A program made the position numbers and the translations under genes. Positions 1 to 8,467 of a DNA stretch of 50,215 nt are shown piece by piece. The first letter of the stretch is position 1; the number at the start of each line of letters is the position of its first letter. The notes under the pieces were generated by a model. That model was not told the DNA's origin and ran no database searches. It saw only the letters and a list, made by a program, of their open reading frames with translations. Origin of the DNA: Magnetococcales bacterium (lineage in GTDB: Bacteria > Pseudomonadota > Magnetococcia > Magnetococcales > JADGCL01); NCBI GenBank assembly GCA_015229005.1, contig JADGCL010000001.1:1-50215 (forward strand). The letters run 5' to 3'.

Positions 1-17
1 GCGTTTTGCCTTCCCGG

Positions 18-49
18 GTTGAAAAAGTCCATGGATGGACTTTTTCAAC
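18..49. repeat. Perfect 15-bp palindrome, partial copy of a hairpin element
   Basis: Arms at 18-32 and 35-49 are exact reverse complements around a GG centre. The 17 bases before it resemble the end of the previous hairpin in the cluster at 32938-33079, so this looks like the right-hand end of that element. A third, inverted and slightly degenerate copy is at 31047-31074. It precedes the kinase gene by 50 bases and may end transcription from upstream. Confidence 0.8.
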
Positions 50-99
50 GGGCTGGTAGGGGGGTATGAGGGTGGCAGGGGAGAAGCGGGTGGCGGGTG

Positions 100-3000
100 A
101 TGTCTGAAGAGAGCTTCCTGGTCCGGTTCCGGGAGTTGCGTGGCGGGTTCGTCGCCTCTCTGCCGGCCCGGTTTGTCGAACTGCGACGGCTTTGGGAGGC
201 CCTGGAGGCCGCTCCCCTGTCGCTGTCCCTCTGGGACGAGCTGCACGTTCGGCTCCATGGTCTGGTGGGAACGGCAGCCTCCTACCTGTTGCCGGAGTTG
301 AGCGAAGAGGCGCGTCCCCTGGCCCTCCTGGTGCGCCGGCTGATGGGGGGGAAGCAGGTCCCGGATCCGGTCCATCGGGAGTGGATCCGCGCACACCTGG
401 GACATCTCGAACGGATCGCACGGGGGAGCGTGGAAACCCCGTTCTCTCCCGATGGAGCGGCGGCTGCTCCCTCGCCGGCGGTATTGCCTCTTCTTTCGCG
501 GGTGGTCATCCTGAGTGTTGACGAGTCCCTGGCCAGGGGGCTCGCGCAGGAGGTCGAGCGGCATCATTATCGTCTGGCCTGGTGTTCGACCCCGGAAGGG
601 CTGCGGGCGACTCTTGCCGAGGGTGCGATCGCTGCCATCGTGGTGGATCTGGAGTTGATGGCGGACGGGAACGGTGCTGCGGGCCTTTCGCTGTTCGAAG
701 CGTGCGGTCAGCCTCCTCTGCCGGTGCCGGTGGTTGCCCTGGCCAACGACTCGGAGCTTCGGACGCGCCTTCGATCGGTACGCCTGGGGTGTACCGGGTT
801 TCTCCAAAAGCCGGTGGATCGGGGGCGGATTTTACGGGCGTTGGCCCTGTGGGAGCGGGATTCCCAGGAGGAAGCGTTTCGCGTCCTGGTGGTGGATGAC
901 GACCCGCATCTGACAGCGCTCTACCAGGCGATCCTGGAAGAGGCCGGGATGGAGGTCGCGGTCCTGAACGCGCCTTGGGAGATTTTGGGGCTCCTGGGGA
1001 GGTTCAAGGCGGAGTTGGTGATTTTGGATCACCACATGCCAGGCTGTACCGGGATCGAGATGGCGGCGATCCTGCGCCAGGATGAGAGGCGTCGAGAGCT
1101 GCCGCTCCTCCTGATCTCGTCCGATCGCCACCTGGGGCGGCGTCTGTCGGATCGTCACCTTGACCATCAGGATCATCTCGTCAAGCCCATTGCTCCTGCG
1201 GTGTTGGTCCGCACGGTTGGCCAGGCCGTCCGCCGGGCCAGATCCCGGGACAGGATTGCCGAAGAGCTGCGGGGGACCCTGCGTGAGCTGGAGAACGTCC
1301 AGAACGCGATGAACCGGCACGCCATCGTGAGCATCGTCGATCGTGATGGTCGCATCAGCTACGTCAATGACCGGTTCGTGGAGGCAAGCGGTTTCTCCCA
1401 TCGCGAGTTGATCGGCGAAAGTTGGGAGCTCACCCGCTCGCGGCATCATCCCGCGTCGTTCTATCGTGAGCAGTGGGAGATGATCGCCTCGGGTCGTGTC
1501 TGGCATGGCGAGATGCAGAGTCGCCGCAAGGGTGGGGGGCATTATTGGGTCGAGGCGACCATCGTCCCCTTTCTCGACGAGGCCGGGGCGCCTTTCGAGT
1601 ATGTCTCCATTCACACCGACATCACCCGCCAGAAGCGGGCCGAGGAGAGGGCCGGTAGCATGGCCCTCTTCACTGAGATGAATCCTGCCCCAACCCTCCG
1701 GGTTGATGCCCAAGGGTTGATCCTGGAGGCCAATCCGGCCGCCAAGTCGGTCATCGGCGAGGGGATTCGGGTGGGTGAGCCGCTGGGTCGAAGTCTGCCT
1801 CAGGTCGATGATTGTGGTTTGGGGAGGTTGATCCGGGAGGGGCTGGTCAACCAGATCGAGGTGGCGCTGGGTGGGAGACATTATCGCTTCACGGTTCAGG
1901 GGGTGGCGGAACTCAAGATCGCCCACCTGTATGGCGACAACATCACCGCCAGCAAGGAGGCCGAGGGGAAGCTTCTCCTGGCCAAGGAGACCGCCGAAAA
2001 AGCCAACCAGGCCAAGAGTCAGTTTCTGTCGAGCATGAGTCACGAGTTGCGGACGCCGATGAATGCCGTCCTTGGGTTTGCGCAACTCCTGGAGTCCGAT
2101 CCCGATGAGCCCCTGAGCGAATCGCAGCGTGACAGCACTCGGGAGATTCTGAAGGCGGGGCGGCATTTGTTGAAGTTGATCGATGAAATTCTGGACCTGT
2201 CGAAGATCGAGGCGGGAAAAATTCAGTTGACCATGGAAGATGTTGCCTTCGGGGATGTCCTGGCGGATTGCCTGACGCTGGTATCTTCTCTCGCCCGGGA
2301 GCGGAATATCGGTCTGAATTCGACGCGGACACCGCTCTCCTGCGGCCAATACGCGGTATGGGCGGACATGACCCGTCTGAAACAGGTTCTGCTGAATCTG
2401 CTGTCGAACGCCATCAAGTACAATCGCGAGGGTGGCAAGGTCGCGATCGCCTGCGAAGCGGTCACCGATCACCCGGACGAGCCGCGGGTCCGGATCACCA
2501 TCGCCGACACCGGTCCCGGTATCGACGAGCTGCATTTGAGTACGGTGTTCGATCCCTTCAACCGGTTGGGAGCCGAAGGCTCGGAGGTGAAGGGGACAGG
2601 GATCGGTTTGGCGATTGCGCGTCGGTTGATGGAGATGATGGGGGGATCGATCGGCGTGGAGAGTCGGTTGGGCAAGGGGAGCACTTTCTGGATCGAGCTG
2701 GCCCGGGTGCCGATGCGCTGGTCGGTGGGGGTAGAGGAGGGGGGTGGGTCGGAGAGTCCGCGGGCGCAGGAGTTCGCTGGGACGAGTGCGACGGTCCTCT
2801 ACATCGAGGACAACCCCGCCAACCTGAAACTGGTGGGGGCGATACTCAGGCGACGTCCGGGGGTTCGCCTCTTGACCTCACCCTCGGCGAACCTGGGGTT
2901 GGACCTGGCGCGGGCGCACCAGCCGGAGATGATCCTTCTCGACATCCACCTGCCGGGGATGAACGGGTTCCAGGCCATGGAGCGGTTGCGGACGGACCCG

Positions 3001-3171
3001 GTCACCCGCGCCATTCCGGTGGTGGCGGTGAGTGCCTACGCCACCTCCGGGGAGGTGGAGCGGGGTCTGGCGGCGGGGTTCGTGGACTATCTGACGAAGC
3101 CGCTGGAGGTGGCGAGATTTCTGGGAACGCTGGATCGGGTTCTGAAGGGTAAGGCAGGGGGGAGAGGGTAG
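100..3171 (+). CDS. Hybrid sensor histidine kinase with Hpt and three receiver domains
   Basis: Multi-domain cytoplasmic phosphorelay kinase of 1023 residues; no membrane segment is visible. Order: an Hpt-like domain with candidate phospho-His 53; receiver 1 (about 133-250, Asp183 region); receiver 2 (about 262-380, Asp310 in a DHHMPG loop); PAS (about 400-515); a weaker PAS (about 530-620); HisKA with His648 in SMSHELRTPMN; HATPase (about 745-870, DTGPGID and GTGIGLAI boxes); and a C-terminal receiver (about 900-1015, Asp948 in LLDIHLPGMNG). ATG 100 was chosen; GTG 97 directly before it is an alternative. An N-terminal Hpt with two receivers ahead of the PAS/kinase core reverses the usual hybrid-kinase order. 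The stop is directly followed by the M50 gene, so the two are probably cotranscribed. The signal sensed is unknown. Confidence 0.93.
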   Translation: MSEESFLVRFRELRGGFVASLPARFVELRRLWEALEAAPLSLSLWDELHVRLHGLVGTAASYLLPELSEEARPLALLVRRLMGGKQVPDPVHREWIRAHLGHLERIARGSVETPFSPDGAAAAPSPAVLPLLSRVVILSVDESLARGLAQEVERHHYRLAWCSTPEGLRATLAEGAIAAIVVDLELMADGNGAAGLSLFEACGQPPLPVPVVALANDSELRTRLRSVRLGCTGFLQKPVDRGRILRALALWERDSQEEAFRVLVVDDDPHLTALYQAILEEAGMEVAVLNAPWEILGLLGRFKAELVILDHHMPGCTGIEMAAILRQDERRRELPLLLISSDRHLGRRLSDRHLDHQDHLVKPIAPAVLVRTVGQAVRRARSRDRIAEELRGTLRELENVQNAMNRHAIVSIVDRDGRISYVNDRFVEASGFSHRELIGESWELTRSRHHPASFYREQWEMIASGRVWHGEMQSRRKGGGHYWVEATIVPFLDEAGAPFEYVSIHTDITRQKRAEERAGSMALFTEMNPAPTLRVDAQGLILEANPAAKSVIGEGIRVGEPLGRSLPQVDDCGLGRLIREGLVNQIEVALGGRHYRFTVQGVAELKIAHLYGDNITASKEAEGKLLLAKETAEKANQAKSQFLSSMSHELRTPMNAVLGFAQLLESDPDEPLSESQRDSTREILKAGRHLLKLIDEILDLSKIEAGKIQLTMEDVAFGDVLADCLTLVSSLARERNIGLNSTRTPLSCGQYAVWADMTRLKQVLLNLLSNAIKYNREGGKVAIACEAVTDHPDEPRVRITIADTGPGIDELHLSTVFDPFNRLGAEGSEVKGTGIGLAIARRLMEMMGGSIGVESRLGKGSTFWIELARVPMRWSVGVEEGGGSESPRAQEFAGTSATVLYIEDNPANLKLVGAILRRRPGVRLLTSPSANLGLDLARAHQPEMILLDIHLPGMNGFQAMERLRTDPVTRAIPVVAVSAYATSGEVERGLAAGFVDYLTKPLEVARFLGTLDRVLKGKAGGRG

Positions 3172-3834
3172 ATGGTGACGGAAACGGTGATCAATCTCAT
3201 CATCTGGGCGCCGGCGATTCTGTTTTCGATCACTCTGCATGAGTGGGCCCACGGGTACATGGCCTATCGTTGCGGCGACCATACCCCCCTGATGATGGGA
3301 CGTCTGACCTTGAATCCCCTTCCCCACATCGACCTGATATGGAGCATCGTTTTGCCGGTGGTCATGCTGGTTACCTCGCTGAGTACCATAGGCCAGCCGC
3401 TGGTCTTTGGCGGCGCCAAGCCGGTCCCGATCAACCCTCGGAACTTTCAGGGATCTCTTCGCTCCGGTCTGTTCTGGGTGGCCATCGCCGGGCCGTTGAT
3501 GAATTTCTTTCTGGGTTTTCTTTGTGCCCTGGCCTTGCAGGGGGTGGCCTGGCTGCCGGCCTATTTTCAGGTTCCCTTGGAGAATATGCTGGTGGCGGGG
3601 ATCCAGATGAATGTGGTGCTGGCGGTGTTCAATCTCTTCCCCCTGCCGCCGCTGGATGGCGGGCGAATTCTGACCGCCCTGCTGCCTCCACCCCTGGACG
3701 GTTACGTAGCCTCTCTGGAACGATATGGGTTCATCATCCTGGTGGCGCTGATGTTCAGTGGCGGGTTGAGCCCGTTGATCAGGCCGACCATGGTGTTTTT
3801 CTTGAGATTCTACTATGAACTTGGGGGACTGTAG
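3172..3834 (+). CDS. Site-2 protease family (M50) membrane metalloprotease
   Basis: Small integral-membrane zinc protease of 220 residues. The HExxH site is H23-E24-W-A-H27 in the first membrane segment, and the second zinc motif is NLFPLPPLDGG at 154-164 (Asp162). Hydrophobic helices lie near 5-22, 57-75, 98-125, 140-160 and 185-205. Small M50 proteins of this type often sit upstream of trpS, as here. The ATG abuts the stop codon of the histidine kinase, suggesting translational coupling. No PDZ or CBS domain is present. Substrate unknown. Confidence 0.92.
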   Translation: MVTETVINLIIWAPAILFSITLHEWAHGYMAYRCGDHTPLMMGRLTLNPLPHIDLIWSIVLPVVMLVTSLSTIGQPLVFGGAKPVPINPRNFQGSLRSGLFWVAIAGPLMNFFLGFLCALALQGVAWLPAYFQVPLENMLVAGIQMNVVLAVFNLFPLPPLDGGRILTALLPPPLDGYVASLERYGFIILVALMFSGGLSPLIRPTMVFFLRFYYELGGL

Positions 3835-3992
3835 CCGTCCATGGGGGCATGGTCAGTGGTATCATTCCGTTATTTCGGTAGATTCTCCCCGGAATCCACA
3901 CCGATTGGGTAGGTGGAGACTCCCACTCGGGTTCTCCCAGCCAGGTTTTCCCAACCAGTTCCGATATTGACTCTTTTGCCAAAGGAGTATTT

Positions 3993-5024
3993 GTGGGCAG
4001 TCGTGAAGAGAAGGTTCGACCGATCGTCTTCAGTGGTGCGCAGCCGACCGGGCAGTTGACTCTGGGCAACTACCTGGGGGCCTTGAGCCACTGGGTGGCT
4101 ATGCAGGAGGATCATGATGCCCTGTTTTGCGTGGTGGATTTGCATGCGTTGACGATCCGCCAGGAGCCTGAGGTGTTGCGGGAGCAGGTGCTGTCGTTGG
4201 CCGCTCTTTTCCTGGCCTGTGGGATCGATCCGGAGAAGAGTACCGTTTTTGTGCAAAGTCATGTGCCGGCGCATGCGGAGTTGGCCTGGCTCCTCTCCAC
4301 CTTCACTCAGATGGGAGAGTTGGAGAGGATGACCCAGTTCAAGGACAAGGCCCTGCGGCATCGGCAGAACGTGAATGCGGGTCTCTTCACCTATCCTGTT
4401 CTCATGGCGGCAGACATCCTTCTCTATGGGACCCACCGAGTGCCGGTGGGAGAAGATCAGAAGCAACATCTGGAGTTGGCGCGTGACGTCGCCCTGCGTT
4501 TCAATAATCTTTATGGTCCCACCTTCGAGATTCCCGAGCCCTTCATTTCCAAGGGTGGTGCAAGGGTGAAGGATCTGCAGGAGCCGACGAAGAAGATGTC
4601 CAAGACCGCCGAGTCGGAGCTTGCCCGGGTGATGCTGCTGGATGATGCCCAGGCGATCATGAAAAAATTCAAGAAGGCGGTCACCGACAGTCTGGCGCAT
4701 ATCGCCGATGATGAATCGGGGCAACCCGGGGTGACCAATCTCCTGAACATCTGGGGGGCTGCGACCGGTCGTAGCATGGAGGAGGCCCTGGCGCATTTTT
4801 CCCACAATCAATATGGCAAGTTGAAGGTGGAGACCGCCGAGGCGGTCATTGCCATTCTGGAACCGATCGGACGGAGGTATCGGGAATTGAATACGGATCG
4901 GAGCTACTTGTGGGAGGTGTTGCAGGCGGGCGCCGCCAAGGCGAGAGAACGGGCCGAGGGGATGATGGTCAGGGTGATGGACCGTATCGGTCTGCCCCTG
5001 GAGAGGCAGCGGTTCCGTGGCTGA
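3993..5024 (+). CDS. trpS: Tryptophan--tRNA ligase
   Basis: Class I aminoacyl-tRNA synthetase charging tRNA-Trp, 343 residues, the usual bacterial length. The nucleotide-binding signature is SGAQPTGQLTLGNYLGA near the N terminus, the TIGN-like variant typical of TrpRS; the KMSKS loop is KKMSKTAES near 205. The GTG start at 3993 was chosen because AAAGGAG lies at 3981-3987 and the protein then begins just before the conserved core. The last 8 bases overlap the pseudouridine synthase gene. In many proteobacteria scpA and scpB lie between these two genes; they are absent here. Confidence 0.97.
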   Translation: MGSREEKVRPIVFSGAQPTGQLTLGNYLGALSHWVAMQEDHDALFCVVDLHALTIRQEPEVLREQVLSLAALFLACGIDPEKSTVFVQSHVPAHAELAWLLSTFTQMGELERMTQFKDKALRHRQNVNAGLFTYPVLMAADILLYGTHRVPVGEDQKQHLELARDVALRFNNLYGPTFEIPEPFISKGGARVKDLQEPTKKMSKTAESELARVMLLDDAQAIMKKFKKAVTDSLAHIADDESGQPGVTNLLNIWGAATGRSMEEALAHFSHNQYGKLKVETAEAVIAILEPIGRRYRELNTDRSYLWEVLQAGAAKARERAEGMMVRVMDRIGLPLERQRFRG

Positions 5025-5859
5025 GGGGCATGGTGCGGCAGATGGGGTCCGGTTGCAGAAGTGGTTGGCCGGGCAGGGACTCTGTTCTCGCAGGGAGGGG
5101 GAGGGATGGATCCTGGCGGGGCGGGTGAGCGTGAACGGAGTCTCGGTGACCGCTCTCGGGAGTCGGGTCGTGGCTGGCGACCGTGTGACAGTGGACGGGA
5201 AGCCGGTCCGGTCAACGGCGTCGTCCCCCCAGGTTCTGGTGTTCCACAAACCTCGGGGGCTGGTGTGTACGCGCAAGGATCCCGAGGGCCGGGCGACGAT
5301 TTTTGATCACTTGGAGCGTGATCACGGGGGGTTGCCGCGGCTGGTGACCGTTGGTCGGCTGGATCTCAATTCGGAGGGCTTGTTGCTCCTGACCAACCAC
5401 GGCGAATTGACCCATGCCTTGACGCATCCCTCGCGACAGGTTGCCCGGGTTTATCGGGTGCGGGTCCATGGACGGGTGGACCCGATCACTCTGGAGCGAT
5501 TGCGGCAGGGGGTGGAGTTGGAGGATGGCCCGACCGGGCCCCTGGAGTTGGAGTTGGACGCGATGCCTGGGGCCAACAGTTGGCTCACCGTGACGTTGCG
5601 TGAGGGGCGGAATCGGATCGTTCGTCGCCTGTTCGAGCGGTTCCAGATGGAGGTTTCCCGCCTGGTCCGGATCGCTTATGGCCCGGTGACTTTGGGGGCC
5701 CTGGAGAGGGGGAGTCTGCGCCAGGTCACTCCGAAGGAGTGGCAAGGGTTGATGTCGGTGGCCGGCCTTGTCGAAGAGGGGGAGAAGGGAAGAACCCCCG
5801 AACGCCCGCCGGCAAGAAGGGAGGCGCGAGCCCGAAAATCCCCGGGAAGGGGAGGGTGA
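5017..5859 (+). CDS. rluB: rRNA pseudouridine synthase, RsuA/RluB family
   Basis: Converts a specific rRNA uridine to pseudouridine; RluB acts on 23S rRNA. The 280 residues comprise an S4 RNA-binding domain (about 11-65, beginning VRLQKWLAGQG) and the catalytic domain, with the nucleophilic Asp in GRLDLNSEGLLLLTN (about 112-126) and the HKPRGLVCT strand before it. The GTG start overlaps the end of trpS by 8 bases. The C-terminal 30 residues are very basic (Arg, Lys, Pro), a common RluB tail. Assignment to RluB rather than RluE or RsuA rests on the trpS linkage and tail. Confidence 0.9.
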   Translation: MAEGHGAADGVRLQKWLAGQGLCSRREGEGWILAGRVSVNGVSVTALGSRVVAGDRVTVDGKPVRSTASSPQVLVFHKPRGLVCTRKDPEGRATIFDHLERDHGGLPRLVTVGRLDLNSEGLLLLTNHGELTHALTHPSRQVARVYRVRVHGRVDPITLERLRQGVELEDGPTGPLELELDAMPGANSWLTVTLREGRNRIVRRLFERFQMEVSRLVRIAYGPVTLGALERGSLRQVTPKEWQGLMSVAGLVEEGEKGRTPERPPARREARARKSPGRGG

Positions 5860-6607
5860 GCAATGGCCGGGCCGGGTTCTCCCTTTCCGGAGGAGGGAGA
5901 GATTGGCATGTTTTGTTGAGAAAATTAATAGAATGTCAGGTTGTCATGAAGGTGGATGCGGATTTTTCCGTAGAACAACATGAATCTTCTTGCTGTGGAT
6001 ATTTTTGACAATTATTGTCTGCTTTGCTTGTTTGTTGTCGCCTGTCCTTTCTCTCTGGTTTTTCCCAACGATATCTGGTTTTGTGGTGGGGTTTTACGCC
6101 GTAGTTTCTGAATATGGCCCGACATGTGCGGTCTTCTTCCCTAGGAAATACTACCCGTCAGTTCCCATTCGATTGGCTTTTTCCGAAGATCAAGCGCACG
6201 CAGTGACTATTCCCAAGCTCTGGAGGAGAATTGTTTTAGGTGTGGCGAGCTTAATCAAAATATTTTCCTTTCATCGGTAGGAAAAAAATATTAAATTGGG
6301 GGGCGGTTTGGGGCAGGAGGGTGTTCGAGTCCCGCAGGGGTTGCCCTCGATCCCGGCCCCCTTTTTCTTGGGGAAGCACCGGCTGGTTCGTGTTTTGAGC
6401 CCAGGGCGGAGAGGGGGACTGGAGTGACCGACCGGGAGCCACTGTTCGGGTCCGGGTCCGCATGCGGGGTGGGGGACAGAGTGGTTCGTTTGTTGTTTGC
6501 TTGATGTTTTTTTTATCATCGAACGACTGGAAAGTCGACTAAAAACCAAGGTCGAGATGAGCGACGAATTTGCCCCCGAACGAGAGAGGCGCGAGAGAGG
6601 TACCGAT
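5860..6607. other. Intergenic region with an AT-richer island (about 5900-6300)
   Basis: About 750 bases separate rluB and the S24 regulator. From about 5900 to 6300 base composition drops well below that of the surroundings, then becomes GC-rich again to 6480. The only candidate gene is the doubtful ORF at 5990-6280. No promoter or terminator could be assigned with confidence. Confidence 0.6.
5990..6280 (+). CDS. Doubtful small membrane ORF in AT-rich island
   Basis: A possible 96-residue protein from a TTG codon. The first 40 residues are strongly hydrophobic (two potential membrane helices, about 1-20 and 26-42) and the tail contains a basic, partly hydrophobic helix. There is no good ribosome binding site, and an overlapping ATG ORF (5980, 43 codons) is also hydrophobic. 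Codon use follows the AT-rich composition of the island rather than the flanking genes. It may be a foreign remnant or not coding at all. Not recognised. Confidence 0.25.
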   Translation: MLWIFLTIIVCFACLLSPVLSLWFFPTISGFVVGFYAVVSEYGPTCAVFFPRKYYPSVPIRLAFSEDQAHAVTIPKLWRRIVLGVASLIKIFSFHR

Positions 6608-7297
6608 ATGTCCAATATGAAGTATATGACTCTGAGTGACAGGATTCAGTCCGCCAGAAAGCAGGCGGGCCTGACCCAGAAAGAGCTGGCGGACCGGGTA
6701 GGCATCAGCCAGACAGCGGTCCACAAGTTGGAGTGCGGGCGCTCCCAGTCCTCGCGCAAGACCGTCTCCATTGCCCTGACCTGTGGCGTGGATCCGGTCT
6801 GGCTGGAGACGGGGCGCGGCGATATGTCCTACTCGCCCTCGGTCTACAGCCAGGATGGCCAGCTCAAGACCGCCCAGGTGGCGGCCGAGGATGGCGGGCG
6901 CTACCTCGCCCTTCCCACAACCGCACGGGTGCCTCTCCTGACCTGGAAAGAGGCCGGTGGCGGGGAGTTCGGTTCACCCCTTCGGGAGCCCTCCACCTGG
7001 ATTGCCGTCGCTCCGCGAATCGGTAAGAACACCTTCGCCATGCGCATCTCCGGCGATACCATGGCCCCGGAGTTCACCGAGGGCGACATCATCCTGGTCG
7101 ACCCGGATATCCCCGTGGACCACAATCGGTTCGTCGTTGTCCGGCCCAAGCCCGGCGACGAGGCCACCTTCAAGCAGTTGATCGTCGATGGTGGGGTGCG
7201 CTATCTCAAGCCTCTGAACATCCGCTATCCCCTGGTCGAGATCGGCCCCGAGGCCGAGTTCCGGGGGGTGATCGTGGGCAAGTTCAAAGAGTACTGA
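6608..7297 (+). CDS. XRE-type repressor with S24 (LexA/CI-like) domain, catalytic Ser replaced by Thr
   Basis: A 229-residue regulator: an N-terminal helix-turn-helix (about 8-62, with GLTQKELADRVGISQTAV) and a C-terminal S24 peptidase fold (about 105-225). In CI/LexA proteins a Ser-Lys dyad cleaves an Ala-Gly bond. Here the Ala-Gly site is present (A116-G117 in WKEAGG) and the lysine is present (K189 in ATFKQL), but the nucleophile position reads SGDTM instead of SGDSM, so Thr151 replaces Ser. ATG 6608 was chosen because AGAGAGG lies 7 bases upstream; an in-frame extension to 6497 lacks homology. Target promoter unknown; no divergent phage or SOS gene is adjacent. Confidence 0.9.
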   Translation: MSNMKYMTLSDRIQSARKQAGLTQKELADRVGISQTAVHKLECGRSQSSRKTVSIALTCGVDPVWLETGRGDMSYSPSVYSQDGQLKTAQVAAEDGGRYLALPTTARVPLLTWKEAGGGEFGSPLREPSTWIAVAPRIGKNTFAMRISGDTMAPEFTEGDIILVDPDIPVDHNRFVVVRPKPGDEATFKQLIVDGGVRYLKPLNIRYPLVEIGPEAEFRGVIVGKFKEY

Positions 7298-7374
7298 TCT
7301 TTGGGTTGTGGCCGACCCCCCTGAGCGGAGTGGGAGCGGGGGCGGTCGGGCCGCCCTGCCTCCGGGGGGCTCCG

Positions 7375-8163
7375 TTGGCCCTGAACGCGTCACAGATGGA
7401 CCGCTATTCCCGGCAGTTGCTCCTGCGGGAAATCGGCGGGGAAGGGCAGGAGCGGCTCTTGCGGGCTTCTGTCCTCGTCGTCGGCGCCGGGGGGTTGGGT
7501 TCCCCGGCCTGTCTCTACTTGGCAGCGGCGGGGGTAGGTCACCTTTTCGTGGCCGACGGCGACCGGGTCGAGCTTTCCAATCTGCAGCGGCAGATTCTGC
7601 ATGGCTGCGACCGGCTCGACCAGCCCAAGGCCGAGTCGGCGGCGGTCGCCATTCGGGCCTTGAACCCCGATATCGAGGTTGTGCCGATCAACCAGGAGCT
7701 GGACGCCGCCAGCGCCCCCTCCCTCCTGGAGCGTGTCGACCTGGTCGTCGATGGCAGCGACAATTTTCCGACCCGTTATCTTCTGAATGCGCTTTGCCAG
7801 CAACTGCACAAACCCCTGGTCTCCGGGGCGGTGGTCGGTTTTTCCGGGCAGGTGGCGACTTTTCGTCATGGTCTCGACCCCTCCCTGCCCTGCTACCGCT
7901 GCCTTCACCCCCTGCCGCCCGAGCTAGGATCGGAGCCGACGTGTGTCGCGGTCGGGGTTCTGGGGGCGGTCACGGGGGTGGTGGGGTCCTACCTGGCCTT
8001 GGAGTCCGTCAAGGAGTTGCTTGGCCTCGGCAGCACCCTGGCGGGGCACCTCCTGCTGTTTGACGGCTTGGATGGTCGTTTTCTTCGGCTCCGTCTGCCC
8101 AAACGGGACGACTGTCCCCAATGTGGTGGTGTCTCGGTTTCATCATCGTTACCCGTTGGATGA
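7375..8163 (+). CDS. moeB: MoeB/ThiF-type adenylyltransferase
   Basis: E1-like enzyme that adenylates the C terminus of a small sulfur-carrier protein (MoaD for MoeB, ThiS for ThiF). The 262 residues include the ATP loop GAGGLGSP (37-44), Arg72 in NLQRQIL, Lys85, and a zinc site formed by CYRC (173-176) and CPQC (247-250). C190 lies in the crossover loop. There is no C-terminal rhodanese domain. TTG 7375 was chosen because the result (MALNASQMDRYSRQ) matches the family N terminus; ATG 7396 is the alternative. It converges on the molybdenum operon, which favours MoeB. No moaD gene is visible in the window. Confidence 0.88.
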   Translation: MALNASQMDRYSRQLLLREIGGEGQERLLRASVLVVGAGGLGSPACLYLAAAGVGHLFVADGDRVELSNLQRQILHGCDRLDQPKAESAAVAIRALNPDIEVVPINQELDAASAPSLLERVDLVVDGSDNFPTRYLLNALCQQLHKPLVSGAVVGFSGQVATFRHGLDPSLPCYRCLHPLPPELGSEPTCVAVGVLGAVTGVVGSYLALESVKELLGLGSTLAGHLLLFDGLDGRFLRLRLPKRDDCPQCGGVSVSSSLPVG

Positions 8164-8208
8164 GTTCTGCGGTTGGAGCCGCCTTCGGCGACGTGCCTTA
8201 TGCAGAGT

Positions 8209-8257
8209 GCGCTTCCATCATTGGGGCCGAAAAGCCCGGCCCCAATGATGGAAGCGC
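8209..8257. terminator. Strong 21-bp hairpin between convergent genes
   Basis: Arms 8209-8229 and 8237-8257 are perfect reverse complements with a 7-base loop. It lies 45 bases past the moeB stop, in the 304-base gap between convergent moeB and modC. No T-tract follows, so it may be a transcription barrier or a repeat element rather than a classical terminator. Confidence 0.6.
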
Positions 8258-8273
8258 CGAGGCCCGCGCCGGC

Positions 8274-8302
8274 GCGAACCCCGCAAACAACGCGGGGTTC
8301 GC
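8274..8302. terminator. 11-bp hairpin, second of three
   Basis: Arms 8274-8284 and 8292-8302 match perfectly around a 7-base A-rich loop. Read on the minus strand it lies beyond the modC stop and could end that operon. Confidence 0.45.
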
Positions 8303-8367
8303 TTGGTGTAATCGGGCGCGAAAAACAAATTCAAAAACAAGACCTTGGGGCGCCTCCCCAATCCCCG

Positions 8368-8390
8368 CCGGGGACCGTGACGGTCCCCGG
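8368..8390. terminator. 10-bp GC-rich hairpin, third of three
   Basis: Arms 8368-8377 and 8381-8390 are perfect, with a 3-base loop. It is the nearest of the three hairpins to the end of modC (8468) and the likeliest to act on the molybdenum operon transcript. Confidence 0.45.
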
Positions 8391-8467
8391 ACCCCTGCAA
8401 GAGTCGATTCGAACCCGGGTTTCAAGTTGTCGTTCCTGGCGGGTTGCCGCTTTTTTTCGATGGGCTT

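Noticed and set aside
832-2535. Long minus-strand open frame of 567 codons
   Set aside because: It is antisense to the histidine kinase, whose domains are unambiguous; the frame is open because of high GC and shows no motif.
6310-6350. T-arm-like sequence (GTTCGAGTC)
   Set aside because: Flanking bases do not form a T stem, D arm or acceptor stem; not a tRNA.
8395-8430. Minus-strand TTCGAATC resembling a tRNA T loop
   Set aside because: The stem does not pair and there is no anticodon arm.
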